A DNA stretch of 64,000 nucleotides, from NCBI RefSeq assembly GCF_001429505.1, contig NZ_LMJW01000001.1, positions 560,606-624,605 on the forward strand, read 5' to 3'. The position numbers were made by a program, and so were the translations under genes. This stretch comes from Allobosea sp. Root483D1 (GTDB lineage: Bacteria; Pseudomonadota; Alphaproteobacteria; Rhizobiales; Beijerinckiaceae). The notes below the pieces were generated by a model, which was given only the letters and a program-made list of their open reading frames with translations, had not been told where the DNA came from and searched no databases. Below are positions 37,069 through 45,858 of the stretch, one piece after another (position 1 is the stretch's first letter; the number at the start of each line of letters is the position of its first letter).

Positions 37069-38286
37069 ATGGCCGAAGCCGCGCGCAAGACCGCCCAGAG
37101 CCACAAGCTGGCCGAGTTCAACTGGCAGGACCCCTTCCTGCTCGATGACCAGCTCAACGAGGACGAGCGGCTGATCCGCGACACTGCGCGCGACTATGCG
37201 CAGGAGAAGCTGATGCCGCGCGTGGCCGATGCCTATCTCGAGGAGAAGACCGAGCGCGGCATTTTCAACGAGATGGGCGAGCTCGGCCTGCTCGGCGTCA
37301 CCGTTCCCGAAGAGTATGGCTGCGCCGGCGCCAACTACGTCTCCTACGGGCTGGTTGCCCGCGAGGTCGAACGCATCGACTCCGGCTATCGCTCGATGAT
37401 GTCGGTGCAGTCCTCGCTGGTGATGTACCCGATCTACGCCTATGGCGACGAGAACCAGCGCAAGAAGTACCTGCCCAAGCTCGCCTCGGGCGAATGGGTC
37501 GGCTGCTTCGGCCTGACCGAGCCGGATGCCGGCTCCGATCCCGGTGGCATGAAGACCCGGGCCGAGAAGGTCGCCGACGGCTACAAGCTCAGCGGCTCGA
37601 AGATGTGGATCTCGAACTCGCCGATCGCCGATGTCTTCGTCATCTGGGCGAAGTCGGCCGCGCATGACAACCAGATCCGCGGCTTCATTCTCGAAAAGGG
37701 CATGAAGGGCCTGTCCGCCCCGAAGATCGGCGGAAAGCTTTCGCTTCGCGCCTCGATCACCGGCGAAGTCGTCATGGACGGCGTGATCGTGCCGGAAGAG
37801 AACCTGCTGCCGAACGTCTCCGGCCTGAAGGGCCCGTTCGGCTGCCTCAACCGCGCCCGCTACGGTATCTCCTGGGGCGCGATGGGCGCCGCCGAGGATT
37901 GCTTCCACCGCGCCCGCCAATACGGGCTCGACCGCAAGCAGTTCAACAAGCCCCTCGCCCAGACGCAGCTCTACCAGAAGAAGCTCGCCGACATGGTGAC
38001 CGAGATCACGCTCGGCCTGCAGGGCTCGCTGCGCGTCGGCCGCCTGCTCGACGCCGGTCAAATGGCGCCGGAGATGATCAGCCTCGTCAAGCGCAACAAT
38101 TGCGGCAAGGCGCTCGACATCGCCCGCCAGGCCCGCGACATGCACGGCGGCAACGGCATCTCGATCGAGTACCATGTCATGCGCCACGCCGCGAACCTCG
38201 AGACGGTCAACACCTACGAAGGTACGCACGACGTCCACGCGCTGATCCTCGGCCGGGCAGTGACCGGGCTGCAGGCGTTCTTCTGA
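37069..38286 (+). CDS. gcdH: glutaryl-CoA dehydrogenase
   Basis: A 405-residue FAD enzyme of the acyl-CoA dehydrogenase family that dehydrogenates and decarboxylates glutaryl-CoA to crotonyl-CoA. The glutaryl-specific Arg lies in [15 protein letters not shown] near residue 104, and the catalytic Glu is near 384 in [17 protein letters not shown], a block almost identical to the human enzyme. [19 protein letters not shown] and [16 protein letters not shown] are the flavin-side motifs. It is the central step of lysine, tryptophan and glutarate breakdown and lies between the ALDH7-type gene and the CoA-transferase gene. Confidence 0.94.
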   Translation: MAEAARKTAQSHKLAEFNWQDPFLLDDQLNEDERLIRDTARDYAQEKLMPRVADAYLEEKTERGIFNEMGELGLLGVTVPEEYGCAGANYVSYGLVAREVERIDSGYRSMMSVQSSLVMYPIYAYGDENQRKKYLPKLASGEWVGCFGLTEPDAGSDPGGMKTRAEKVADGYKLSGSKMWISNSPIADVFVIWAKSAAHDNQIRGFILEKGMKGLSAPKIGGKLSLRASITGEVVMDGVIVPEENLLPNVSGLKGPFGCLNRARYGISWGAMGAAEDCFHRARQYGLDRKQFNKPLAQTQLYQKKLADMVTEITLGLQGSLRVGRLLDAGQMAPEMISLVKRNNCGKALDIARQARDMHGGNGISIEYHVMRHAANLETVNTYEGTHDVHALILGRAVTGLQAFF

Positions 38287-38299
38287 TCATCCCTCTCGG

Positions 38300-38392
38300 G
38301 TCGTCCCGGGCGAGCGCAGCTCGACCCGGGACCCATGCCTGGACCGTTCCGGCATGGGTCCCGGCTCTCCGCTTCGCTCCGGCCGGGACGAC
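38300..38392. repeat. palindromic intergenic repeat (family D)
   Basis: GTCGTCCCGGGCGAGCGCAG opens, TCGACCCGGGACCCATGCC and GGCATGGGTCCCGG meet in the centre, and GGCCGGGACGAC closes. The unit is self-complementary over its whole length. It lies between gcdH and the CoA-transferase gene. Confidence 0.8.
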
Positions 38393-38407
38393 GGCGCGGA
38401 TTTCGAC

Positions 38408-39592
38408 ATGACTTCAGCCCCTCCCCTCGCCGGCCTGCGCGTCCTTGAACTGGCGCGCATCCTCGCAGGCCCGTGGATCGGGCAGCTCCTCGCCGATCTC
38501 GGCGCCGATGTCGTCAAGGTCGAGGCGCCGGAGGGCGACGACACCCGCAAATGGGGACCGCCCTTCGTCGAAGGCGTCGGCGACGAGCATCTCTCGGCTG
38601 CCTATTTCCATTCGGCCAATCGCGGCAAGCGCTCGATCACAGCCGATTTCCGCACGGCCGAGGGCCAGGCGCTGGTGCATCGCCTCGCCGCCCATGCCGA
38701 TGTGGTGATCGAGAACTTCAAGGTCGGCGGCCTCGTCAAATACGGGCTCGACGTGGCGTCGATGCGCAAGGCCTATCCTCGCCTGATCTACTGCTCGGTC
38801 ACGGGCTTTGGCCAGGACGGCCCTTACGCGCCGCGCGCCGGCTACGACTTCCTCGTCCAGGGCATGGGCGGGCCGATGTCGGTCACCGGCGAACCGCAAG
38901 GCGCGCCGATGAAGGCCGGCTATGCCGTCGCCGACATCTATACCGGCCTTTATGCCACGACCGGCATCCTCGCAGCGCTGCGTCGGCGCGATGCCACCGG
39001 CGAAGGCGCGATGCTCGACATGGCGCTGCTCGATGCCCAGGTTGCCGTGCTCGGCAACCAGGCGATGAACTACCTCACCTCCGGCAAGGCACCACAGCGC
39101 CTCGGCAACGCCCATCCCAACATCGTGCCCTATGACGTCTTCCCGGTGGCGGACGGGCACATCATCATCGCCACCGGCAATGACGGGCAATGGCGCAAGC
39201 TCTGCGAGGCCATCGGCGACGCCGGTTTCGCAGCTGAGCCCGATTACATCGACAACCGCTCGCGCGTCGCCAACCGCGTCGCACTGACGGCCCGCCTCAA
39301 TGCGCTGACCAGCCGCTTTGCCAAGCTCGATCTGCTCGCCAAGCTGGAAGCCGTCGGTGTGCCGGCCGGCCCGATCAACACGATCGAGGAGGTCTTCGCC
39401 GACCCGCAGGTCAAGGCCCGCGGCGTGCGCGTCGACCTGCCGAGCCCGGCGGCCAAGGCCGGCGCCATCCCGACCATCGCCTCGCCGATCGTGCTCGACG
39501 GTATCAGGCAGGTCGCGAGCCGGCCGAGCCCGCGCCTCGGCGAGCACGAAGACGAGATCCTGAACGACCCGGCCTGGGGCGGAGGCGGCTGA
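38408..39592 (+). CDS. CaiB/BaiF (family III) CoA-transferase, probable glutarate CoA-transferase
   Basis: A 394-residue CoA-transferase with the interlocked-ring fold. The conserved N-terminus LRVLELARILAGPWIGQLLA and the CoA-contact VVKVEAPEGDDTRKWGPP are present. The catalytic aspartate is about D176 in AVADIYTGLYA. The succinate-hydroxymethylglutarate or glutarate transferase (SUGCT) branch is closest by motif and by context, as it directly follows gcdH. It would activate glutarate with succinyl-CoA to give the GcdH substrate. The start is ATG 38408; an upstream in-frame ATG lies within the repeat. Confidence 0.86.
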   Translation: MTSAPPLAGLRVLELARILAGPWIGQLLADLGADVVKVEAPEGDDTRKWGPPFVEGVGDEHLSAAYFHSANRGKRSITADFRTAEGQALVHRLAAHADVVIENFKVGGLVKYGLDVASMRKAYPRLIYCSVTGFGQDGPYAPRAGYDFLVQGMGGPMSVTGEPQGAPMKAGYAVADIYTGLYATTGILAALRRRDATGEGAMLDMALLDAQVAVLGNQAMNYLTSGKAPQRLGNAHPNIVPYDVFPVADGHIIIATGNDGQWRKLCEAIGDAGFAAEPDYIDNRSRVANRVALTARLNALTSRFAKLDLLAKLEAVGVPAGPINTIEEVFADPQVKARGVRVDLPSPAAKAGAIPTIASPIVLDGIRQVASRPSPRLGEHEDEILNDPAWGGGG

Positions 39593-39601
39593 ATGGCCGG
39601 C

Positions 39602-39985
39602 TCACCACAAGCGGCGGGCGCCGAGCGCATCGAAGGCTGTATCCGACGAGACCAGCAGCAGGTCCTCGAGAATCGCCTGCGCGGCCAGCATGCGATCGAA
39701 GGGATCGCGCGGCTCGGCCTTGATGGAGCCGGCGAAGAGGCCATGGCGGTGAGACAGCGGCAGCAGGCCGAAGCCCTCATCGGCGCATCGGACCTCGAAT
39801 TCCTCGACCAGCAACCGTGCGTCGGGAAGCTTGCCGATGCGCAGCTTCGTCGACAGCTCCATCGCCGTGATCGCGCTGACGAAAACGGCGTCGGCGGCAC
39901 TGATGCCGTTCCGCGCGGTAAGAGTCAGTTGCGGGCTGTCATTGGCCCACCAGATCAACGCCGAGGTATCGAGCATAAGCCTCAA
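39602..39985 (-). CDS. vapC: PIN-domain toxin (VapC family)
   Basis: A 127-residue PIN-domain RNase. The four acidic residues are placed as in VapC toxins: D6 in MLDTSALIWW, E43 in AMELSTK, D97 with DPFDRMLAAQA, and D115 in SSDTAFD. It would cleave RNA when freed from its antitoxin. It starts with TTG at 39985, overlapping the TGA of the antitoxin gene (TTGA), so translation is coupled to the antitoxin; ATG at 39976 is the other possible start. It is convergent with the CoA-transferase gene by 9 bp. Confidence 0.9.
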   Translation of the reverse strand: MRLMLDTSALIWWANDSPQLTLTARNGISAADAVFVSAITAMELSTKLRIGKLPDARLLVEEFEVRCADEGFGLLPLSHRHGLFAGSIKAEPRDPFDRMLAAQAILEDLLLVSSDTAFDALGARRLW

Positions 39986-40224
39986 TCGTCGCGACCTTCC
40001 CAGAGCCGCAGCTCCTCTTCTGGAAGGGGCTCGAAGAATTCCGGCCCGATATCAATCAGCCCCTTCATCCGCCCCGGCTTGCGCTCCGGCCGCGCCGTCT
40101 CGATCGGCACCAGGCGCGCCACCGGCTTGTCGCGGCGCGAGATCACGACCTCGCCCCCCTTCTCGACCTGCTCGATCAGGCGCGAGAGATGTGTCTTGGC
40201 TTCATGGATGGTGACGCGCGTCAT
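39982..40224 (-). CDS. Phd/YefM-family antitoxin
   Basis: An 80-residue antitoxin. The N-terminal Phd/YefM DNA-binding fold is typical: TRVTIHEAKTHLSRLIEQVE then GEVVISRRDKPVARLVP. The C-terminal half is acidic and proline-rich and would wrap the PIN toxin. Met 40224 follows GAGGAG; an upstream Met at 40251 is not needed. It overlaps the toxin gene by 4 bp and should repress the pair's promoter, which lies in the short gap before the divergent ThDP-enzyme gene. Confidence 0.9.
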   Translation of the reverse strand: MTRVTIHEAKTHLSRLIEQVEKGGEVVISRRDKPVARLVPIETARPERKPGRMKGLIDIGPEFFEPLPEEELRLWEGRDD

Positions 40225-40277
40225 CGCCGTCTCCTCGTTCAACCTGACCAACTTAGCTAACTAGGGCGGATGTTTCA

Positions 40278-41957
40278 ATGACCGGACCTCGCACAGGCGG
40301 GCAGATCCTCGTCGACCAACTCCTGATCCATGGCGCGACCGACGCCTTCTGCGTGCCGGGCGAGAGCTATCTTGCCGTGCTCGACGCGCTGCACGACGCC
40401 GAGATGAAGGTCACCATCTGCCGGGCCGAGGGCGGCGCGGCGATGATGGCGGAGGCCGCCGGCAAGCTCACCGGCAAGCCCGGCATCTGCTTCGTGACGC
40501 GCGGTCCCGGCGCCACCAACGCCTCGCCCGGCATCCATATCGCCGACCAGGACTCGACCCCGATGATCCTGTTCGTCGGCCAGATCGAGCGCGGCATGCG
40601 CGAGCGCGAGGCCTTCCAGGAGCTCGACTACCGCGCCGTCTTCGGCACCATGACCAAATGGGCGACCGAGATCGACGATGCCGCGCGCATCCCCGAAATC
40701 ATCAGCCGCGCCTTCCATGTCGCGACCGCCGGCCGCCCCGGCCCAGTGGTGATCGCGCTGCCTGAGGATGTGCTGACCGACCTCGCCGACGTGGCCGACG
40801 CGCAGCCCTATCAGGTGACCGAGACCCATCCCTCGCTCTTGCAGACGATCGACCTGCAGAAGCGGCTCTGGGCGGCGAAGGCGCCGATCGCGATCCTCGG
40901 CGGCTCGCGCTGGGACCCACAGGCGATCGCGCGCTTCCAGCGCTTCGCCGAGCGTTTCGACCTGCCGGTGGCGGTCTCGTTCCGCCGGCAGATGATCTTC
41001 CCGGCCGATCATCCGAACTTCGCCGGGGATCTCGGCATCGGCCCCAATCCGAAGCTGTTGAAGCGCATCCAGGACAGCGATCTCGTGCTGCTGGTCGGCG
41101 GGCGGCTCTCGGAGATGCCGAGCCAGTCCTACACGCTGTTCGGCATCCCCAATCCGGGCCGGCCACTGGTGCATGTCCATCCCGACGCGGAAGAGCTCGG
41201 CCGTGTCTACCGGCCGGAGCTGGCGATCAACGCCTCGCCGACCGCCTTCTGCGCCGCGCTCGAGACGGTGCATCCGCCACAGGTGATCCCGTGGGCCGGT
41301 GCGGCGGCCGAAGCACATGAATCCTATCTCGGCTGGAGCGAGCAGCCGGCGCCGGTGCCGGGCAAGTTCCATCCCGGCGAGATGGTGACCTGGCTGCGCC
41401 GCAACCTCCCGGCCGATGCGATCATGTGCAACGGCGCCGGCAATTACGCGACCTGGGTCCACCGCTTCCACCGCTTCACCAAATTCGCGACGCAGCTCGC
41501 GCCGACCTCGGGCTCGATGGGCTATGGCGTGCCGGCCGCGATCGGCGCCAAGCGCTTGTTCCCCGAGAGAACGGTGATCGCCTTTGCCGGCGATGGCTGC
41601 TTCCTGATGAACGGCCAGGATTTCGCGACGGCGGTGCAATACGAGCTGCCGGTGATCGTCATCGTCGTCGACAACGGCATGTACGGCACCATCCGCATGC
41701 ACCAGGAGAAGCACTATCCCGGCCGCGTCTCGGCGACGACGCTGAAGAACCCCGACTTCGCCGCCTATGCCAAGGCCTTCGGCGGCCATGGCGAGCGGGT
41801 CGAGACGACCGAGGAGTTTGCGCCGGCCTTCGAGCGGGCGCTGAGCAGCGGCAAGCCGGCGATCATCCACTGCCTGCTCGATCCCGAGGCGATCACTCCT
41901 GCGAAGTCGCTCTCGACCATCCGTGCCGAGGCGCTGGCGTCTCAAGGCAAGGGCTGA
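40278..41957 (+). CDS. thiamine-diphosphate-dependent enzyme (acetolactate synthase/benzoylformate decarboxylase-like)
   Basis: A 559-residue three-domain ThDP enzyme. The N-terminal pyrimidine domain has the cofactor-activating Glu near residue 51 in CRAEGGAAMMAEAAGK, the central domain is FAD- or structure-binding-like, and the C-terminal PP domain has FAGDGCFLMNGQDFATAVQY near 435-455 with VVDNGMYGTIRMHQE. It resembles the large subunit of acetolactate synthase, but no regulatory small subunit is adjacent, so it is more likely a decarboxylase or oxalyl-CoA/sulfoacetaldehyde-like enzyme; the substrate is unknown. Its 3' end overlaps the convergent cytochrome gene by 16 bp. Confidence 0.85.
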   Translation: MTGPRTGGQILVDQLLIHGATDAFCVPGESYLAVLDALHDAEMKVTICRAEGGAAMMAEAAGKLTGKPGICFVTRGPGATNASPGIHIADQDSTPMILFVGQIERGMREREAFQELDYRAVFGTMTKWATEIDDAARIPEIISRAFHVATAGRPGPVVIALPEDVLTDLADVADAQPYQVTETHPSLLQTIDLQKRLWAAKAPIAILGGSRWDPQAIARFQRFAERFDLPVAVSFRRQMIFPADHPNFAGDLGIGPNPKLLKRIQDSDLVLLVGGRLSEMPSQSYTLFGIPNPGRPLVHVHPDAEELGRVYRPELAINASPTAFCAALETVHPPQVIPWAGAAAEAHESYLGWSEQPAPVPGKFHPGEMVTWLRRNLPADAIMCNGAGNYATWVHRFHRFTKFATQLAPTSGSMGYGVPAAIGAKRLFPERTVIAFAGDGCFLMNGQDFATAVQYELPVIVIVVDNGMYGTIRMHQEKHYPGRVSATTLKNPDFAAYAKAFGGHGERVETTEEFAPAFERALSSGKPAIIHCLLDPEAITPAKSLSTIRAEALASQGKG

Positions 41958-42496
41958 TCGCGACCGAACCAGATCCGGCGCACCAGCCCGTCCTTCAGCA
42001 CGAACTGGTGGAGCAGGGCCGCGCCGGCATGGATCATTGCGAGCGCGGCCAACGTGGCGAAGAGCACCTCGTGCAAGCGCAGCATCGCCTCGTAGACCGC
42101 CTTGTCCGGGCCGATCGGGTGCGGCACCGGAATCCAGCCGAAGAGCAGTGTCGGAATCTGGATCGGCGCGGCCGAGACCATCAGCAGCCCGGACAGCGGT
42201 AGCGCCAGCAGGCAGAGATAGAGCCCAGCCTGGACGCTTGTCGCGGCGAGGCGCTGCCAGGCCGGCATGACGAGCGGCTGCGGCGCCGGTAAGGCCAGCC
42301 GCAGCGCGAGGCGCATAAGGACGAGCGCCGCGACGGTGAGCCCGACGGATTTGTGCCATTGATAAAGCTGGAAGCGGCTGATGAGGTCGCGCGTCTCGTC
42401 GCGCATCATCTGTGCGAGCCCGAACTGCACGAGGATCAGCGCCAGCGTCAGCCAGTGTAGGGCGATGATCAGGGGATGCCAGCGTCTCAGGCGCAT
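41942..42496 (-). CDS. cytochrome b561-like membrane protein
   Basis: A 184-residue inner-membrane di-haem b-type cytochrome with four transmembrane helices. Candidate haem ligands are H14 in ALHWLTLALI, H48 in LYQWHKSVG, and histidines in RLHEVLFATLAALAMIHAGAALLH. The family moves electrons from quinol, for example to superoxide. It lies 39 bp after the YceI gene on the same strand; b561-YceI pairs are very common in proteobacteria, which supports a joint role in quinone or polyisoprenoid redox handling. Confidence 0.9.
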   Translation of the reverse strand: MRLRRWHPLIIALHWLTLALILVQFGLAQMMRDETRDLISRFQLYQWHKSVGLTVAALVLMRLALRLALPAPQPLVMPAWQRLAATSVQAGLYLCLLALPLSGLLMVSAAPIQIPTLLFGWIPVPHPIGPDKAVYEAMLRLHEVLFATLAALAMIHAGAALLHQFVLKDGLVRRIWFGRDQPLP

Positions 42497-42535
42497 CGCG
42501 AACGTCCCGCCCCTGCCTGCAACGAAACGCGCCGT

Positions 42536-43102
42536 TCAGCGCAAGATCTCGCCCCGGATAGCCAGGTCGACCTGATCGTCCACGACGTTGACGTCACGCC
42601 CGATGTCGAAGGCGTTGCGCGAGAAGGCTGCCGTCGCGCGGAAAGGCAGTCGCTCGCCAGGGCGCATCGTCGCCGGGTCGCGCTCGGCAATCGCGCTGAC
42701 ACTCACCTGCTGCGTGGTGGCGCGGATCGTCAGCCGGCCGCGGATGACGAGGCTGCGACCGTCGACTCGGCTGATCTGCTCGGACACGAAGGTCGCCGTC
42801 GGGTAGTGACCGACATCGAGCATGCTCTCCCCCTTGACGAAGCCGTCGACAAGGGCGGTGCCGGTATGGAGGGAGGCCGTTTCGATCGTCATCCTGATGC
42901 GACTGCGCTCGGGATGATCGAAATCGAGCGAGATGGCGCCGTCGACATGGCCGAAGATGCCCGAGGCGGTCGATACGCCGAAGCGCTTGGCGGTGAAGGA
43001 GACTTCACCGGACCCCGGCCGAAGCACGCTTGACGGCTCGGCGGATACCGCAGTCGCAAGGGCGGCGGAGAGAAGCAGTGCGAGGAAGGAACGGATCGTC
43101 AT
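42536..43102 (-). CDS. YceI family periplasmic protein
   Basis: A 188-residue protein with a signal peptide (MTIRSFLALLLSAALATAVS, cleaved near AE). The mature part is the lipocalin-like YceI beta-barrel: GSGEVSFTAKRFGVSTASGIFG near the start, then FVKGESMLDVGHYPTATF and LPFRATAAFSRNAFDIGRD. The fold binds isoprenoid-quinone-like lipids. It is the first gene of a two-gene unit with cytochrome b561. Confidence 0.93.
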   Translation of the reverse strand: MTIRSFLALLLSAALATAVSAEPSSVLRPGSGEVSFTAKRFGVSTASGIFGHVDGAISLDFDHPERSRIRMTIETASLHTGTALVDGFVKGESMLDVGHYPTATFVSEQISRVDGRSLVIRGRLTIRATTQQVSVSAIAERDPATMRPGERLPFRATAAFSRNAFDIGRDVNVVDDQVDLAIRGEILR

Positions 43103-43350
43103 GACAGCCGGCCCGGCCTGTTGGACGAGAGCTCATCTCTAAGCTTCTGCCCCGGTGCCCGCCAGAGCACGCGCGCAATCGTGTACGAAGCGGCCGCAGT
43201 CGCCGGAACGAGGCGGGTGCAATGAACATGCAACGAACCGATCGAACTTTCCCGCCCGTACCTCGTTTGAGAGGAACGGGCGCCTTCGATTGCGGCGCTG
43301 ACACGAACAAGCGCGACGCAACCGGGCAAGGCAGGATGGGAGGTTCGGCC

Positions 43351-43866
43351 ATGACACGACGGATGATCCTGGCGATCGGCGTAGCCGGCGGCATCGGCCT
43401 CGCCATGGCGCCGCGGGCCGAGGCCGCGGGCTTCCTCGACGATCTCACCCGGGCGATCTTCGGCAATCCGACCCCGCCGGCTGCGATCGGCGGCCTTGAC
43501 GGGCCGGTGATCAGGCCGAAGCCCAGCAAGCCGCGGCAGGTCAGCACGAAACCGGCGGAACCCGCGCTCAAGCTCGATCCGGCCAGCGATGCCTATTGGT
43601 ATCTGCGCGACCCCACGCTGCGGAAGGGCGACATCGTCGTCACCCGCAGCGGTATCGTGGTGTTTGACGGCCAGAAATCATCGGAACATGCGAGCAGCGC
43701 GTTCACGGCCCTTGAGGACACCAAGCGCCTGCCGAAGGCCCAGCAACAGACACTGGAAGCCGCGGCCGCGCGGGGACGGGCCAATTTTACGCCGTCCACC
43801 ACCGCTCCGGTCATTCCTGTGATGCAGACGAAGGCAGAGATCGGCGCGACCGCGCAGGCTCAGTAA
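43351..43866 (+). CDS. hypothetical secreted protein
   Basis: A 171-residue protein starting at ATG 43351 with GGGAGGT upstream; a longer frame from 43222 lacks a good start. Residues 1-25 are a signal peptide (MTRRMILAIGVAGGIGLAMA, cleaved near AEAAG). The mature part has a proline/lysine-rich linker, then a compact piece DAYWYLRDPTLRKGDIVVTR followed by SGIVVFDGQK. No domain is recognised. The VVTRSGIVVF segment suggests a small beta-rich fold seen in peptidoglycan or exopolysaccharide-associated proteins, but this is only an impression. Isolated gene between YceI (divergent) and transaldolase (convergent). Function unknown. Confidence 0.75.
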   Translation: MTRRMILAIGVAGGIGLAMAPRAEAAGFLDDLTRAIFGNPTPPAAIGGLDGPVIRPKPSKPRQVSTKPAEPALKLDPASDAYWYLRDPTLRKGDIVVTRSGIVVFDGQKSSEHASSAFTALEDTKRLPKAQQQTLEAAAARGRANFTPSTTAPVIPVMQTKAEIGATAQAQ

Positions 43867-43921
43867 GTCGCCCGGCCACCCGAAAATTCGACGACGGCGA
43901 GCTTCGGCGAAGCAGCCGTGC

Positions 43922-44890
43922 TCACGCCGCCTTGGCCTCGTCGAGCTTGGCGGCGACGAGCTTGCGCAGGCTGCGCAGGTCCTTGACGAAGCCACGAATG
44001 CCTTCCGCGAGCTTCTCGGTCGCCATCGGATCCTCGTTCATGGCGAAGCGGAAAGCCTTCTCGTCGAGATCGAGCTTTTCAGGCGCCTTGCCGGAGGCCT
44101 CGGGCGAGAGCTTGCGCGGGAGGTCACCGGTCGCAGCCGCCAGATCGTCGAGCAGGCCGGGGCCGATGGTCAGCCGGTCGCAGCCGGCCAGCGCCTCGAT
44201 CTCGCCGGTGTTGCGGAAGGAGGCGCCCATCACCACGGTCTTGATCCCGAACGCCTTGTAATAGGCGTAGATGCTCTTCACCGAGACGACGCCCGGGTCG
44301 GTCTCCGCCGTATACGGGCCTCCGCCAGCCTTGACGTGCCAGTCGAGGATCCGGCCGACGAAGGGCGAGATCAGGAAGGCCTTGGCATCGGCTGCCGCGA
44401 CCGCCTGCGGCAGGGCGAAGAGCAGGGTCAGGTTGCAGTCGATGCCCTCGGCCTGCAGGACGCGGGCGGCCTGGATGCCTTCCCAGGTCGAGGCGATCTT
44501 GATCAGGATGCGCTCGCGCCCGACGCCGCGCTCCTTGTAGGCGGCAATGATGGCGCGCGCCTTGGCGATCGAGGCCTGCGTATCGAAGGAGAGATCGGCA
44601 TCGACCTCGGTCGAAACCCGGCCGGGAACGATCCTGGTCAATTCGGTGCCGAAGGTGACGGCGAGCCGGTCGCAGACCGCCTCGACCGCGGCTGCACCGC
44701 CCTGGCGCTTGCCCCAGGCGATCGCCTCTTCGACGAGGCCGGCATAGGCCGGCGTCTCCACCGCCTTGAGCAGCAGCGTCGGATTGGTGGTGCAGTCGAC
44801 CGGCTTCAGCCGACGCACGGCCTCGATGTCGCCGGTGTCGGCGACGACGGTGGTCATGGCGCGGAGCTGGTCGAGCTTGGAGGCGGTCAT
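43922..44890 (-). CDS. tal: transaldolase
   Basis: A 322-residue pentose phosphate enzyme moving a dihydroxyacetone unit between sugar phosphates. The active-site lysine lies in [16 protein letters not shown], and [12 protein letters not shown] and [16 protein letters not shown] are the usual flanking blocks. Length matches TalB rather than the shorter fructose-6-phosphate aldolase form. The start is Met 44890 ([11 protein letters not shown]); 44902 is also possible. It is convergent with the secreted-protein gene and lies downstream of a sugar ABC importer on the same strand, a sensible but not proven functional link. Confidence 0.94.
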   Translation of the reverse strand: MTASKLDQLRAMTTVVADTGDIEAVRRLKPVDCTTNPTLLLKAVETPAYAGLVEEAIAWGKRQGGAAAVEAVCDRLAVTFGTELTRIVPGRVSTEVDADLSFDTQASIAKARAIIAAYKERGVGRERILIKIASTWEGIQAARVLQAEGIDCNLTLLFALPQAVAAADAKAFLISPFVGRILDWHVKAGGGPYTAETDPGVVSVKSIYAYYKAFGIKTVVMGASFRNTGEIEALAGCDRLTIGPGLLDDLAAATGDLPRKLSPEASGKAPEKLDLDEKAFRFAMNEDPMATEKLAEGIRGFVKDLRSLRKLVAAKLDEAKAA

Positions 44891-44946
44891 CACGTCATCC
44901 ATAGGGGTTGTTGCGGCGTCCAACGCCAATATGCGGCTTGCCGTCC

Positions 44947-45006
44947 GTCATTGCGAGCGAAAGCGAAGCAACCCGGCTCTGCATCAGCTAGGGCCGGGTC
45001 GCTTCG
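44947..45006. repeat. palindromic intergenic repeat (family E)
   Basis: GTCATTGCGAGCG starts the unit; GAAGCAACCCGGC (44965-44977) pairs with GCCGGGTCGCTTC (44993-45005) with one mismatch. Such GTCATTGCGAGC units recur in many alphaproteobacteria. It lies just beyond the sugar permease stop and may also end that operon. Confidence 0.75.
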
Positions 45007-45018
45007 ACGACGCTTTCG

Positions 45019-45858
45019 TCAGCTCTTCACCGCCCCGGCGGTCAGGCCAGTGACCATGTTCTTGCGGAAGCCGTAATAGATCACCGCCGGCGGGATGGCG
45101 TAGATCAGGCCGGCCGTCATCAGGAGGTTCCAGGGCGCGTCGTCAGCCGAGAGGAAGAGGCCGAGGCCGACGGCGAGCGGCACCGCCTTCTCGCTGGAGA
45201 GCAGCAAGAACGCGTAGAGATACTCGTTCCAGGCAAGCAGCAGCGCGTAGATGCCGATCACCACCATCGAAGGCTTCATCAGCGGCAGGTAGACCAGCCT
45301 GAAGAGCTGCAGCGAGTTGGCGCCGTCCATGATCGCGGCTTCGTCGAGTTCCTTCGGCAGCTTGTCGGAGGCCTGCTTCAGCACCCAGATCGCATAAGGC
45401 GAAGCCAGCGCCACCATGGCGAGGATCAGCGCGATGCGCGTGTTGAGCAGCCCGAAGGTGCCCATCGCCTTGTACATGGGGATGGCAAGGAATGCGGCCG
45501 GGATCAGATAGGTCGCGAGCGCGAAGTTCATGATCGAGCGGCCGCCCGGCGCCTTCAGCCGCGAGATGGCGAAGGCAGCGCAGGTCGCGATGAACAAAGT
45601 GAGCAGCCCGGTCGTGATCGCGATCAGGAAGCTGTTGAACAGCTGCAGCCAGAAATTCGTCAGGTAGTAGTGCTGCTGGTTGAAGACGATCTGGAAGTTC
45701 TGCAGCGTCGGCTTCTCAGGCCAGAGCCTGCCGGCGAGCATCGATTCCTGCGTCGAGATCGACAGCACGAAGAGGTGGTAGATCGGCAGCAGCGTCCAGA
45801 TCAGCACCGGGATGGCGATCAGGATCAGCTTACCCTCGTCGAGAACCTTCTTCATCAT
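45019..45858 (-). CDS. carbohydrate ABC transporter permease (MalG type)
   Basis: A 279-residue inner-membrane permease. The six-helix pattern is clear, and the EAA loop that contacts the ATPase reads KELDEAAIMDGANSLQLFRL then VYLPLMKPSM. The start ATG 45858 overlaps the TGA of the preceding permease gene and follows GGGAG; an ATG at 45855 is the alternative. A longer frame to 46134 overlaps the other permease and is spurious. It pairs with the MalF-type permease at 45855-46742. No ATPase gene is in the operon. Confidence 0.9.
   Translation of the reverse strand: MMKKVLDEGKLILIAIPVLIWTLLPIYHLFVLSISTQESMLAGRLWPEKPTLQNFQIVFNQQHYYLTNFWLQLFNSFLIAITTGLLTLFIATCAAFAISRLKAPGGRSIMNFALATYLIPAAFLAIPMYKAMGTFGLLNTRIALILAMVALASPYAIWVLKQASDKLPKELDEAAIMDGANSLQLFRLVYLPLMKPSMVVIGIYALLLAWNEYLYAFLLLSSEKAVPLAVGLGLFLSADDAPWNLLMTAGLIYAIPPAVIYYGFRKNMVTGLTAGAVKS

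Noticed and set aside
40275-42359. 694-codon open frame antisense to the ThDP enzyme
   Set aside because: High-GC shadow frame: arginine- and glycine-rich composition with no domain, while the opposite strand encodes a complete enzyme.
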